A stretch of DNA of 64,000 bases from Bettongia penicillata ogilbyi (taxonomy: Eukaryota; Chordata; Mammalia; Diprotodontia; Potoroidae). The notes below the pieces were generated by a model. That model had not been told where the DNA came from, did no database searches, and saw only the letters and a list, made by a program, of their open reading frames with translations. Position 1 is the stretch's first letter. Every line of letters begins with the position of its first letter. The translations under genes and the position numbers were made by a program. The DNA is taken from NCBI GenBank assembly GCA_023548195.1, contig JAJHZJ010000496.1, positions 2,934,001 to 2,998,000 of the forward strand, given 5' to 3'. Shown one piece after another: positions 23,005 through 35,660 of the stretch.

Positions 23005-23125
23005 CCAGGGGCTGGCAGTGTGGTATAATGGATAATGGGCAGAACCTGGATTAAGGAAGATCTGGGTCCAAGTCCTGAATTTAATACTTACTAGTTGTGA
23101 TCATGTGACCAATTCACTTCTCTGA
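23005..23125 (+). repeat. SINE head fragment
   Basis: 'tgtggtataatggataatgg' and 'tctgggtccaagtcctgaat' resemble the tRNA-like head. 23126-23983 shows no exon or clear repeat. Confidence 0.55.
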
Positions 23126-23922
23126 CTTTCAGTCAACTTTCTAAAATTATCAGTTATTGATAAGGCACAGTCTGCTTCAGTGGATTGAGTTCCCACTCTG
23201 CAGCAATCACAGGTGTCTGACATTAAAAGACAAAAATTTTTATAGGATCTGAGTGATTCTATTAGTTGTTTTGATATCTGGGGCCCCACATTCAACATGA
23301 GCTAAGAAAATACGTCTTCTATTAATCATCACAAACGTATAGGAAATAATCCTAAAGTCTTAGACCAATAAATGTTTCTTAGAACCCTTCGAAGAAGACT
23401 GATGATGCCAGTTGGTTTGGTACAAAACTTTCCATGAAATCTAGAACTCCCAGGATGATGTCACTTTGACCTTCTCTAGTCAAGAGTAACTTTCACCCAG
23501 ATATGTTGTGTGTTCTTGTGCCTTTATTTAAATGACCTGATGTCATCAAAATAAAGCTTTTTGATGCCTTCGCACAGAGTTGAAAGCAGCCACTTGAAGG
23601 AACACACACCCACTGCCTGCAGAAAATTAGACTTAGGATGAAGAAGCATCTTAATGGAAAACATGACAGGGACTGGGCTGGTTTTGGGGTTTTTTGTTTT
23701 GTTTTGTTTTCTCCAGCAGCATCACCACATGCCTGGAAAATATGTCAAAGGTTGGAGATGCTGGACAAGCCATGAAAATTACCATGGCCAGTTGGAATCT
23801 GAATCCCCTCCAAAGACAGGGTGAAAAGAAGCCTTAACGACATGGGTCAAAGACGCCAAAGAATATCGAGCACAAAGCATTCCTAACCATCAATGTCAGC
23901 TTTTGGAGCTCTGCTGTCCCTA

Positions 23923-24072
<150 letters not shown>

Positions 24073-24134
24073 CTAGAGGAAACAAATGTGACAGTCATTG
24101 AAGTCACTCAGTTCCTTAATAATACAAGACGGGG

Positions 24135-24350
24135 GGAAAGTGCTTAGAACATCGGACTTTGGAAGAGAAGATCTGGATCCAAGTCCAAGCTCAGTCACCT
24201 AATCTGTCTTAGTCTGGCCAGGTTGCTTCCTTTCTCTGGATCTCAGTCTCCTCTCCTGTCATATGGGGAGGAGGGGCAGTCAGACTAGGGGAACTCTAAG
24301 GTCCCTTTTGGCTCCAATGTTTTATGAATTTGAGAATGAAAGTCTCTTCA
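24135..24350 (+). repeat. tRNA-SINE
   Basis: 'gatctggatccaagtccaag' and 'cagactaggggaactctaag' mark head and tail. It begins about 60 bp from the 5' end of the neighbouring PLD1 exon, inside the upstream intron. Confidence 0.65.
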
Positions 24351-24369
24351 GATGAATAGACCCTACATC

Positions 24370-24605
24370 ACTTTGTAAAATGTAGTGCTTGCACTTGGGG
24401 TCAGAAAGTCTTGAGTTCAAATCCCACCTTGAACATTTATAGCTGTGTAACCCTAGGCAAGCCACTTAACCTCTGTGAGCCTCAGTTTTCTTATATAAAT
24501 ATGGGGATAATAGCTGGTTATCATCAGAACCCAATGAAACAAAAAATGTAAAGCTCTTTGTAAAGTTATAGTGCTATAAAATGTCTATTACTATAATTCT
24601 TATTG
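24370..24605 (+). repeat. CORE-SINE (MIR/THER1-like)
   Basis: 'cttgagttcaaatcccacct', 'taggcaagccacttaacctc' and 'atatggggataatagctggt' give head, CORE and tail. Two SINEs thus fill most of the first half-kilobase upstream of the NQFF exon. Confidence 0.8.
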
Positions 24606-24714
24606 TTGGCTATGGCAAGGGATTATCTCTGTGGTTTTCATTAGCGTCAAGAACTCTCAGATGAGGACACTCCCTTATTAATTCAGGTCAGCACTTTCTC
24701 TGCAATTTATAGTC

Positions 24715-24850
24715 TTAGCCATTCAATAAGCATTTAGTAAGTACTTATTGTGTACCAAGAACTATGCTAAGCACTGGAGATAGAAAGAAAGAGAAAAATA
24801 GTCCCCTTTTTTCAAGAAGCAAACATTTAAAGAAGAGGACAAGATATATC
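24715..24850 (-). repeat. L2 3' end
   Basis: 'attcaataagcatttagtaa', 'actatgctaagcactggaga' and 'ttcaagaagcaaacattta' match the complement of L2. Confidence 0.55.
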
Positions 24851-24889
24851 CAAAGTAAATAGGTAGATACAAGTCATCAGAATTGTCCA

Positions 24890-25010
24890 GAGCTCTGAGG
24901 TGACTTGCCTAATATCACACAGCATGTGTTAGGATCAGGATCCGAATCTGATACTTCCTGGTCCTCACACCACTCCATATCTGTGCCACACTGCCTTTAT
25001 TATTGCCAGA
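24890..25010 (-). repeat. MIR-like fragment
   Basis: 'aggtgacttgcctaatatca' and 'actccatatctgtgccacac' belong to an antisense MIR head. 25011-26075 has no recognised repeat apart from A/T-rich stretches. Confidence 0.6.
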
Positions 25011-26054
25011 AACTTCTGCAGTTCTTAGCAAGAAGAATTTGAGACAATTTGGTCAAGTGAATGATGGAAATATCCCATACTGACAATTCCCTAGAAAGTA
25101 ATCAAATTAAATTACATTTGATCAGATCCATATACTGGGTTAATGATATTTGACCAGATTAAAGAAGCAAAAATACCATGATATGGAATATTATATTATA
25201 TTCTAGGTTCATAGGGTTCACTTATTTAAGTGGGCAACCTTTTATTGCCTCTATCTTTTTTCCCCTGGGATTCATTAGTTTAAAAATATTTTAAATTTTT
25301 TTCATAAACCAGTGTTCACAACACAAACACATTTGGGCAAAATTAATTTATTGCTACATAAAACAGTGTAGAGAGATAGCCTGAGTGGGGCAAGGGTAGA
25401 GGGCAGGCATCAGAGAATCAGGAGCCCAGGAATTTACATCCAAAATCACACATACTGAGTGTGGGACTCTGGGAAAGCACCTTAGCTCTACTGACTCCCA
25501 GCAACTCACTATGACTTTAAGGAGCAGAATGGTTCCAGGTCTTCCTTAGCGGATAGATGTCCTCACTGGTAGCCAGCAGGAAGGAGAATGTGCTGGAACC
25601 AACTCAAACTGGGCTTCCTGAGAGCCGATTGTGAAATGTTCAGTGTGAACACCAGCAAATGGAAACTCCTGCCACATTTCAACAACCCAACTGTGCTTGG
25701 TCTTGGTCTCCACCTCTGCCACTCTCCAAATCCCCCATGTTCTCAACCCTACCATCTAATAAATGCCCATCCAACATCCCTGGTCCCTGTTAGAAATAGA
25801 AAGCAAGCTAAATCTTAAGCCATGTGTCTACCTCCTAGAACATTATGTCTTTTAAAGAAGGAACCCTTGGACAAACTGGGTCTTGACCCAAAGTAATGCT
25901 ATTCCAGTGGTAGAACTCCAGAAGTCATGGTGGAGATCTTCCCCAACCACCTCTCTTAGGATCAGGGGGTTGGCCAGCTCCAGAGAAGGCTGGCCTGAGT
26001 TCAGGGGCCACTGTCATAAGTGAGTATTCTTCTAGGGAAAGCAGATCCTCACTA

Positions 26055-26186
<132 letters not shown>

Positions 26187-26234
26187 CTACAGGAGAAAAT
26201 TAAGAAAAATTTAAACTTGAATTACCCTCTAAAG

Positions 26235-26480
26235 GATGTAACTCTACTAATAATAATTATTATAAGAACTGTGCTAAGCACTTTACAATGAGTATTTTAC
26301 TGGATTCTCACAACATTCCTGGGAGGTAGGTGCTGTTATTAATCCCATTTCACAGATGAGGAAACTGAGACTCAGAGAGAGGCCATGATTTGCCTGAGAT
26401 CACACCAACCAGTGTTAGATCCTAGATACTCTGGTCTCAAAACCAGTACTCCTTCCACTAGACCTCACTGCTTCAATGGT
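26235..26480 (-). repeat. MIR/THER1-like SINE
   Basis: 'tgtgctaagcactttacaat', 'cccatttcacagatgaggaa' and 'cttccactagacctcactgc'. It lies only about 50 bp upstream (in the transcript) of a PLD1 exon. Confidence 0.87.
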
Positions 26481-26534
26481 TCCTAGGAACAGCGGACAAT
26501 TCAATACAAGTATTTAAGTATTTGTTAAGAAGGG

Positions 26535-26795
26535 CAGTTTGGGGGAGCTATAGTGCACTGAGCTTGAGGTCCAGAGTCAGGGAGACTCACCTTCATAAGT
26601 TCAAATCTAGCCTCAGACACTTAGTAGCTATGTGACTCTGGGCAAGTCATGTAACCCTGCTTCCCTCAGTTTCCTCGTCTGTCAAATGAGCTGAAGAAAA
26701 AAATGGCAAACCACTCCAGTATCTCTGCCAAGAAAATCCCAAATGGGGTCATGAAGAATTGGACACAACTGAAAAAAAGAATGAAGAACAGCGAA
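26535..26795 (+). repeat. MAR1-like SINE with RTE-type tail
   Basis: 'gttcaaatctagcctcagac', 'gcaaaccactccagtatctc' and 'aatggggtcatgaagaattg' give a complete copy. Confidence 0.92.
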
Positions 26796-27119
26796 TTTGT
26801 TAAGAATCTTTTGTATGCTCAAGACATTGTTTCATGTGAAGTCATGCAAAAGCGGGCTGTCCTCCCATCAAGAATGTTTTCATTTCAAATTGAAAACACA
26901 AAGATATGGTTTCTACCAAAAGGGTTTCTTTTAATGGTTATGATTTCAAAATGTGCCTTCTTCCCCCTCTAAAGAGTACTTGTATTTCACATTAGCAGAC
27001 ACACCTGGTGCAGACTTAAATTCCTCTTGACCACGGGTACTTTTTTTTCCCATGTAAGTTTCTTATAGCAGAAATGTGCATCATTAACAGAAAAAAAAAT
27101 TACCATCCTCTGAGTTAGC

Positions 27120-27270
27120 CATAGTGGAAATGGTGGGTCCACGCTCACCTGGATTGGAACCCAGACTCTGTTACCTATTAGCTGTGCAGTCATGGGCAAA
27201 TCATTTACTTCTTTGAACCTCAACTACCTCATCTGTAAAATGGGGATAATAATCCTTGTTTCACCCAGAT
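27120..27270 (+). repeat. CORE-SINE
   Basis: 'attagctgtgcagtcatggg' and 'ctcatctgtaaaatggggat' mark head and CORE. Confidence 0.75.
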
Positions 27271-27454
27271 GTTAACTCATTCACTTCCCTCAATAGTCCC
27301 TCACTGGAGAGGTCCGGTCAGCATGCTAAGAGCCTGTGTCCAGATCACTGCTTTCTTCTGTGGAGCGCTGGAAGGGGCCTGAGAGATCATTGGGTCAGAA
27401 TCGAGCCCTAGATTTTTGAAGATTTGCCCCAGGCCATCAGGTAACAAAACAGTT

Positions 27455-27650
27455 AGGAGGTGCAATGGATAGAGCACTAGGTCTAGAGGCAGGAAGATTC
27501 AACTTCCTGAGTTCAAATCCGGCCTCAGACACTAGTTGTGTGACCCTGGCCAAGTCACTTTAGCCTGATTGCCTCGGTTTCCTCATCTGTGAAATAAACT
27601 GGAGAAGGAAATGGGGTCATGATGAGTTAGAACAACAATATACAGCTAAT
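27455..27650 (+). repeat. MAR1-like SINE, tail partly deleted
   Basis: 'caatggatagagcactaggt', 'gttcaaatccggcctcagac' and 'ggagaaggaaatggggtcat': the middle of the usual tail is missing. Confidence 0.85.
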
Positions 27651-28084
27651 TATTAGCAGAGGGAAGAGTTAAACCTAGGCCAGGGTTCAGCAGAGGACAC
27701 AGACTAATCATCTTTCATCCCTTACTGTCACTACATGACCATTCCACCTCCTCTTATGTTCACACTATCCCTTAAATAACATATACCAAGAAAGCCATCA
27801 AAGAGATGAGCAAAGATGATGGTGTAAGAGAAAGTACATTCCTTTTAGGAATGAATTAGTTATTCCTGAGGTCCAGGATGACAATCATTCATTTCAGATG
27901 AGTTGGACACAGGGACCATGATGCTAACTTTCTTTACAATGAATGGTCCATCACAAATGGCTACTAACTTTGGGTTGCTGGTTTTTTATAGGAACTGTCT
28001 TTAAAAAAAGCATGTTCAAATGGAGATTCTATCTTACATCATCTCAGTAAAAGAACAAGGCTTTTCTTACCATAGAGACTAACT

Positions 28085-28230
28085 TGGGAGCAGTTAGGTG
28101 GTACAGTGGATAGAGCATTGCGCCTAAAGTCAGGAATATATGAGTTCAAATTTGGCCTCAGATACTTATTAACTGTGTGACCCTGGGCAAGTCACTTAAC
28201 CCCAATTACCTCCAAAAAAATAGTAACTTG
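28085..28230 (+). repeat. tRNA-SINE, well preserved
   Basis: 'gcagttaggtggtacagtgg' and 'ctgtgtgaccctgggcaagt' with 'cacttaaccccaattacctc'. Confidence 0.88.
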
Positions 28231-28239
28231 GAGGAGCAG

Positions 28240-28375
28240 TCAGGTGTCCAGACGACCAGCCTCAGAGGTAGGAAGATTTGGGTTCAAGTTCCACCTCGGA
28301 CATGAGGTGGGACTGACCCTGTGACTCTAGACATATTATTTGACCTCTTCCTGCCCCAGGCACCTGTTTAGACTA
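28240..28375 (+). repeat. SINE fragment
   Basis: 'gatttgggttcaagttccac' and 'gactctagacatattatttg' suggest a degraded head and CORE next to the previous SINE. Confidence 0.6.
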
Positions 28376-28479
28376 TAAGGAGTGGAACAGTAGCTAAGAT
28401 ACATTGAGTAGAAGAGTTTTCATGCAGGAATTTTCTACCCTGAAGAAACCATAGAACCAGATACTCAATAAGGATAGAA

Positions 28480-28745
28480 TAACAAACATATATATAGTAC
28501 TTCGCATGTGCCAGGTGTTGTGTTAAGTGCTTTACAATCATCACCTTATTTGATACTCACAACAAGTCTAGGAGGTATGTGCCATTATCATTATCATCCC
28601 CATTTTACAGTTGAGGAAAGTGAAGCAGAGATTCAATGACATTCCTAAGGTCACACAGCTAGTGTCTGAGGACAGATTTGAACTCAGATCTTCCTGACTC
28701 GAGGCTTAGTGCTCTATCTGCTGTGCAAACTAGCTGTCTCACTCC
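28480..28745 (-). repeat. MIR/THER1-like SINE, nearly full length
   Basis: 'gtgccaggtgttgtgttaag', 'catccccattttacagttga' and 'ggcttagtgctctatctgct' cover tail to head. Confidence 0.9.
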
Positions 28746-29749
28746 CCCACTAAAAACAGCAAACTAAACAGCCAAATAAGCTCTATTATATGAACTTAAA
28801 TTAGAAATAACAGAGCTGCAGTGAAAGTTATGGTCAACAGCTGTTTGAACCTGGGCAAGTCTCTGAACCCCAATTACCTACCCCTTCAAAAAATGAAAGT
28901 GATGACCATCTCTACTGTATGTTCTGGGTCAAGAAAAGCACACACACTGTGGTAGTCTATGGTCATTAACCCATGTTAGTTGAGTTTCTAGAAATCTCAG
29001 ATGAAAAGCCTGTAGCCAATTTATTGCATCAAAATAAAAATTAGATGACCCAGACTAATGTGTGTATTACTTCAGTGAAATATTTTCATCACCACTGAAT
29101 GTCTACTTTTTCCAGCTGTTCCACTTTTGTTTTCCTCTGCATAGATTCCATTTCTGGATTAAACCTAAGTAATGGTGCCAAGACTGAAACTGATCATAAT
29201 TCATGCAGAAATGTGCATAGATCACATTGCCCCAAATATAGCTGGAGTCAAGTCTAACCTCCACTTTTCCAACCTCAGCATCACAAAATTACAGAATATA
29301 TATATGAAAAATGCAAGGGTAGTTCTTTAAAAATATGTTTCCTCTCAAAATTACAACTGAACCTTTCATTATTTCTTCTGCTGTAGCCCTGTCTTAAGCA
29401 CAAAAAATACCTCCAGCCAAGTACAACTCCCAACCTACTTACTGTATTGTTTCCAAGTAGAACTCAGAGGTTGCATAATAGGAGTCTGTTCGTGGAGGGA
29501 GATGCGTCTCATTTTCCTAGCATCTCTCCCAAACTGCATTTCTTCTCTTGACCTGATGCCTTTCCAGTTTTGGTCCTTATCATAAATCCAATCCTATTTC
29601 CCTCATCATTCTACCTTTCTCAGTTACTCAATCAAAAACCATCAGATTCCAACAGATAAAGTGGGTGACTTTTCTGAAGTAGAGTGGCAAGTAGATGGCC
29701 TCTCTTGAATCTGCTTTAATATTGAGTTTATGACAATGCAAAATAGGCA
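28746..29749. other. Intron sequence with no recognised element
   Basis: About 1 kb without an exon, microsatellite or repeat I recognise. Confidence 0.5.
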
Positions 29750-29960
29750 AGGAGCATCCCAACATCCATCCAACTTTAGGATTAGGAAGACCTAGGTTCA
29801 AATTAATCCAACTCTTAGTAAATTAGTAGTGCCTTAGGTAATCCCACAACTACTTCAGATCTTTGATTTCCTCATCTGTAGAATAGAAATAATAATGCCA
29901 TATATTTCACAGGGGTTTTGTGAGGTTAGTGATATATAAATTCTAGCTATTATTCACAGT
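29750..29960 (+). repeat. CORE-SINE relic
   Basis: 'gaagacctaggttcaaatta' and 'ttcctcatctgtagaataga' mark a diverged MIR. A further partial head may lie at 30050-30150. Confidence 0.5.
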
Positions 29961-30224
29961 ATTATCATCTTTGATATAAAAAAAATCTCTAATACATTCT
30001 GGGAGTGAAAGGTTAATTTGACTTAAAGTTCTTGTAAAAACTTAGAGGAGGTTATGTTGTACGTTCTAGAAGAAGGATGAACTTCGGAGCTAGAAGACCT
30101 GGATTTGCATCTTGGCTCTCTCATCACTACAATGAGGATGACAATTACCTTTATTATTCCAGGTATTATGTATTAAAGCTATGCTAGCCCTAACAATAAA
30201 TACTAACATCACTAATATTATGAT

Positions 30225-30520
30225 ATAATTATGCAAATAATGAATGTTATTGCCATTATTTAATAACAAATATTGTTAGATCCAATACTTTACATAGTAT
30301 TTCAGCTTTGCCAAGTGCTTTACAAATAGCAATCTGATTTTCTCCTCATCTTAAAAGCTAGGTGCTGTTATCATCCTTATTTTACAGGTGCAGATAAACA
30401 GGTAGTGAGTAATCAAGTGACTTGCCTTAGGTCACACAGCTAATAAGCACTTGAGAAAGGATTTGAACTCAGGTCTTACTGACTCCAAGTCTCACGTTTT
30501 GTCCACTGGATGCCATCCTA
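30225..30520 (-). repeat. MIR/THER1-like SINE
   Basis: 'gccaagtgctttacaaatag', 'ttattttacaggtgcagata' and 'tcaagtgacttgccttaggt'. 30521-31180 holds nothing recognised. Confidence 0.78.
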
Positions 30521-31176
30521 ATTGTTCTATTTTGAGCACTATTAACATTCATCAAATTTCCTGGAAATGATTTATATGTTTCTCCTTCAATACCATGTTA
30601 CCTCACTCCAATCCCTGCCACATGCCTTCACATTTTATGGCCTTTCAATAATCTAAACTGGCACGTCACCTTGCAGTTGCATTGCCTGGACACTTGTCAT
30701 CAATGCTAATGAACAACTCATTCACTGTGACCCAAGGCAAATTCAATCCAGTGGTGTTCTTTAGCTCTAGTTCAGTCTTGTTCATGAATTACTCCTGCCT
30801 GCATAGACATCAAGACCAAATAATGATTCAGAATTGAGTTCTGTCTAGCTTTAATTTCTCAGAAGGGGGAAAGAGAAGATGCTTCCACCGGAGGTCATTT
30901 TAATGGACATGGCATCTCTGACCACCTTTATCACAGCTCACACCTGCCCCATCTGACTATGCCCTGAGACTGCTCAGCAGCGCTAGGGGAGAGTCACAGA
31001 AGTGAGTTGATTTTACCACAAATTTATCATCCATGAGTGTGGAACCCTCCCCTCCCAAACTGCTTGGAAATGCTTCTATGCTTCTATCTCTACCCTTATC
31101 AGTGCTCAAAATAAAATGTAACAGTAATTGTTACAAAACTTCCCCTCTCTGCTCAAGCCCCTGCCAGACCTCCAGG

Positions 31177-31180
<4 letters not shown>

Positions 31181-31231
<51 letters not shown>

Positions 31232-31278
31232 CACACAGACATACACGCATGCACACACACACGCACACACACACACAC
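31181..31278. repeat. (CA)n microsatellite
   Basis: About 98 bp of CA with scattered G and T changes. The flanking open frames of His/Thr or Cys/Val are spurious. Confidence 0.97.
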
Positions 31279-31889
31279 CAATGGATGACAAACAACTTCC
31301 TCTCTCATGAGAAAATTGATCTCTGTCTCCCTCCTCTTTTCCACAAAACTTCCTGGCATTTTTATCTTCTTCCTCTTCCTTCTCCCCCTTTCCCTTTCCT
31401 TCTTTCCCAATCACTAACAGAGGAGGAACCAAGACCAACCTCTCTATCTGACCATTTGATGACATTCCCTTCCACTTGCTACAGGTTCTAGCAGTCAACC
31501 CTTCTCTTTAAAGCATTTTCAATCTTCTGGTTCCTTTTCAACAGCTGACAAAATAACTCAAGTTCCCCAAGTCCTAAAAAAAAATGATGAGTCCCTGACC
31601 CATTCAGTCTATCCAATGGATGGATATTACCCTTCCTATTCCATCTCTGTTAAACTTCTTAAAAAAATTATTTATAACCAATGCTTTTAACTGTTTTCTA
31701 CCATCTATTTCCACAACTACCCGCTCCAGATTCAAGAGATTTCATGGAGTTTTCTTCATAACAAGCTTGTCTCTCAAATCTGCCTTTGTTTTCCAACTCT
31801 GATACACTTATTATAACATATTTATTATATATATTATAATATGTAATATTATTTTGTATATCATATAAACTTAATTACAATATATAACA

Positions 31890-32000
31890 TGACACAATTT
31901 GTTTCTTCCCTGCCAACTAGATTGAAAGCTCCCTGAGGGCAGAAACCATGTCTAATATAAACTTTTCTATCTTCTATATGCTGAATATAGTGATCTATAC
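31890..32000 (+). repeat. L2 3' end
   Basis: 'attgaaagctccctgagggc' with 'agaaaccatgtctaatataa' follows the L2 tail; 31800-31885 before it is AT-rich. Confidence 0.6.
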
Positions 32001-32384
32001 CAGGGTTTCTTGAACTTTTTCCACAGTGACCCCTTTTGCCTTTCAGCAGAGGTTGGTGTTGCCTGGCCTGAAGTGTGACTACTTTGTGTTCGGAACCAAG
32101 ACTGCAGTGAAGTCGATGCAACATGGGCAAGGGCTGCCAGAAACACCTTGGATTCAACACACGTTTGATTTTTAATTAATTTTTGGTCACTGGTTCAGAA
32201 ACTTTCTTACTGTTGCCATAATGAGTCACAACACACAGTTTAAGAAGTGCTGGGCTACACTACACAGTAGGTACCTGCTGATGGTGTTAAATGAACCAAT
32301 AAATGAATGAGTAAGCATTCTGCCCCTACTTTTCTTAACAGCATCTCCACAGAACTATGGGATTTGGATTCTGGAAGTGTTGTG

Positions 32385-32610
32385 ATCGTAAATGTTTAAC
32401 AGTTAGAATGCTGAAAAGGGAAATGTATGCAAGACACACTTTTAAATTTAAGCTTCATTATTAATATTTTCTCTATTAATTTCATGACTAGACAGTTGAC
32501 AAAATAATAAATCCAACCTTGGTTTGAAATGGTTGCCAATTTCCAAGGTATAAATGCTCCTATGGAAAATTTAACAATTGACTCTAGTCAAGTGTGAGCT
32601 GGCTCCAGCA
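32385..32610 (+). repeat. Unidentified interspersed repeat, copy A
   Basis: Contains 'gtaaatgtttaacagttag', 'gacacacttttaaatttaag' and 'aaaatttaacaattgactct'. It aligns by eye over about 200 bp with 46085-46285 in the same orientation. I could not name the family. Confidence 0.6.
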
Positions 32611-32619
32611 CACCCCTAG

Positions 32620-32920
32620 CTGTAAGGAGCTTTAGAGGTCATCTCATCTAGTCAAATAACCTCATTTGACTCATGGGAAAACTGAGGCTCAGAGAGGTCA
32701 AGGGACAATTACATGGGGATTTCAAGTGGCAAGTAAGGGAAAATAATCACAGCACCTGCCTTACAGGGTTTTTGTGAGAGTCAAAAAAGATTTGAACCTC
32801 AGGCTTTGAAGTGCAGTGAAAATGTTAGCTATTATGAGGATAACGACGATTAGATGTCAGAGTCAGCATTCAAATTCAGATCTTTAGACTGAAAATCCAG
32901 CGCTCTCCTCACCAAGATGG
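32620..32920. repeat. MIR composite
   Basis: Antisense MIR pieces at 32620-32720 ('gggaaaactgaggctcagag') and 32855-32920 flank a sense piece at 32735-32850 ('cagcacctgccttacagggt'). Confidence 0.5.
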
Positions 32921-33307
32921 GCTGGCTTAAAATTTCAACACTGAGAGGAACCTTAACTCTCATGACTTGGTACCATAGCAAAGCAGCAGCGATACTGTTT
33001 GCTGGCTGATGGTTTATTCCTCTAAAAAACCCCACACCTTGCATTTTTAGATTCTCTGCATCTCAGCAGTTTCAGAGCACTCCCTTCTGTCTCTTTCTGG
33101 CTATGTTCCCTCTGGATTCTTGCGGCATTCTTTGGTTCATGTGCCCAGGGCTAAAGGAAAGCACCCAACCTTATTTGTGAAGTGTCTGCTGGAGCTGCCA
33201 GAGCAATGTGCCAAGTCTATAAAACCATTTTCGAGAAGCTGAAATCTATTGGGAGGTGGGAGGGAGCTAGCCTTTGCCTAAATCTCTCTCTGATTTTCTC
33301 TCCTCCG

Positions 33308-33660
<353 letters not shown>

Positions 33661-33793
33661 TCCTGAGTCTTTTCACTAATGATGCCAAAGCACACTATGG
33701 CTATATCAGGCTGCAGAATGCAAAAAGGAATAAATGCTAACACTTAATTATAGTGATTCTCCTTGAGAACAATTCTGTAAGAAAATAAAAACA

Positions 33794-33796
<3 letters not shown>

Positions 33797-33828
<32 letters not shown>
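33797..33828. repeat. (GT)n microsatellite
   Basis: An uninterrupted run of about 16 GT units. Confidence 0.97.
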
Positions 33829-33831
<3 letters not shown>

Positions 33832-34074
33832 GAAGGGGGTGGGATAGAGTGAAGAACTAAAGGAGGGCATGGATGGGGGGCTAGGGGAGAATTTGTCTGA
33901 TCTCAGCACTGGTAACTCTGAAGATTCAGGACAGTAACAACTCACTGTCTCAGAAACAGACATCTGGATTTAGGGCTTGAAACTACTTGAGTGTAGGCTA
34001 GAAATCCTGGGGTTAGTATGGCCTGTTAACTTAGGATAGAGGAGATGCTGACTGTAGGGGACTCCTGAGTGTCA

Positions 34075-34235
34075 CTCAGTTATCAAGCTTTTATTAAGTG
34101 CTTCCTGTATGTCAGGTACTGTGCTAAGTGCCAAGAGTAGAAAGAAAGGCAAAAGCATCATTCAGGCCCTCAAGGATCTCACATCAAAAGGGAGAGACAA
34201 CTTGCAAACAATTGTGTACATGCAAGATATAGGTG
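34075..34235 (-). repeat. L2 3' end
   Basis: 'tgtcaggtactgtgctaagt' and 'caggccctcaaggatctcac' match the complement of L2. Confidence 0.6.
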
Positions 34236-34583
34236 TACACCTTCTATATGTATGTATGTACATATACATATAATATATAACTATATTGTGTGATATAGGT
34301 ATATTGTACTGTACAATGTAATATACAATATTGTACATTATTTTATATTATAATATACAATATTATATAGTATTATATATTGTATGTATTATATTATATA
34401 TTTACATTTAATATATACAAAATATATATGGGTATATTTTGGTACATGTATATATACATATGTATGCAAAGAGGCCACATACACATATATTTATATATAT
34501 ATATACATATACACATATATGTATGCATATACTTACATATATATATCTACCTCTATCATCTATCAATACATCCATCTGCCTAC

Positions 34584-34632
<49 letters not shown>

Positions 34633-34664
34633 CCTATCTACCTATTTATCTACCTACCTATCTC
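34236..34664. repeat. AT-rich repeat followed by (TCTA)n
   Basis: TATA/TACA-rich sequence runs to about 34560, then TCTA units at 34583-34664, with a few changes at the right end. Tyr/Ile-rich frames are spurious. Confidence 0.95.
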
Positions 34665-34861
34665 AGAGGCACTAATTGGTAGCAAACTAGCCAGAGGGAA
34701 GAAGGAATAGTTTCTCCATGGCACATGTGGAGCACTGCAGGTTGTGAATCCATTTCCTGGCCTGCAGCCCTGTGCTTCCTCTGTGATTTCTGTCACTGCT
34801 AAGAGAATTTCTAATAAGAAAGTGTTGTATGTGAATAATAGTAGTAATAAGTCAAAATGTT

Positions 34862-35640
34862 ACAAATCATTAGTTACTCAAATGATGCAGGCCTTGAAAG
34901 TCTAGACTTTGCGCAAAGCATTGGACCAAGTCTCCTATGTTCTCCTCAAGGACAAAATGGAGACATGAACTAGATAACAGCTTAGTTTGGTGAATCCCAA
35001 AGTAGTTGAATGATTTGACCCAATAAATAGTAATTAACAGCACAATGTTAGCTTGTAGGGAAGTCTCTGGCTGACGCCCCAAGGATCTGATCTGGCCCAT
35101 TGTGGTGTTTAGCACTGTTATCAGTGAAATCAAGAAGATGGGGGAGTATCTGGTGTGCTTACACAATGGCAAATGATTCAAAGTAAATACATTACCAAAT
35201 GTATTACCAAAATAAAGAATTAGCAAATACATTATCAAATGACAAAATTAGGATCCAATACAATATTGATAGGGGAGGATAATGCCTAAGATGGAGACAA
35301 ATGTGAAATCCTAGATTTTGGATTAAGAAGTCAATTGCACAAGTGCAGGATAAATGGTGCATGTGAAAAAAATGTCAGGGTTTCAGTGACCTACAAGTTT
35401 CATGTGCAACAACAGTCAATATGGCAGTCAAAAAAATTATACTGGAACACATTAATAGAGAAATAATGAATGTCCTCACTGACAGTTCTCTATTCAGAAC
35501 ATATCTGCAATATTGTGCTTAGTCTGGGATTTCATGTTTTTGGAAGGACATTGATAAACTGAGGCATATCCAGAGAAACAAAATCAGGATGGTGAAGCTA
35601 CAGGGAATCATGCCATCTCCACCAAAGTTCAAGCTGAAAG
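34862..35640 (+). repeat. CR1/L3-like LINE, end of ORF2
   Basis: 'atggcagtcaaaaaaattat', 'aggacattgataaactgagg' and 'aaaatcaggatggtgaagct' follow the order of the CR1/L3 reverse-transcriptase C-terminus. Many stops; the left part is weaker. The long minus-strand open frame here is not a gene. Confidence 0.62.
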
Positions 35641-35660
35641 AGCTTTGGACTGGGGAAGAA

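Noticed and set aside
28085..28230. tRNA gene
   Set aside because: Head sequences such as this have A- and B-box-like text but belong to SINEs with CORE or RTE-type tails; no cloverleaf is preserved. The same applies to the other SINE heads in the window.
34870..35238. 122-residue minus-strand open frame as a gene
   Set aside because: It lies within or beside a CR1/L3-like LINE relic on the other strand and has no splice or protein support.
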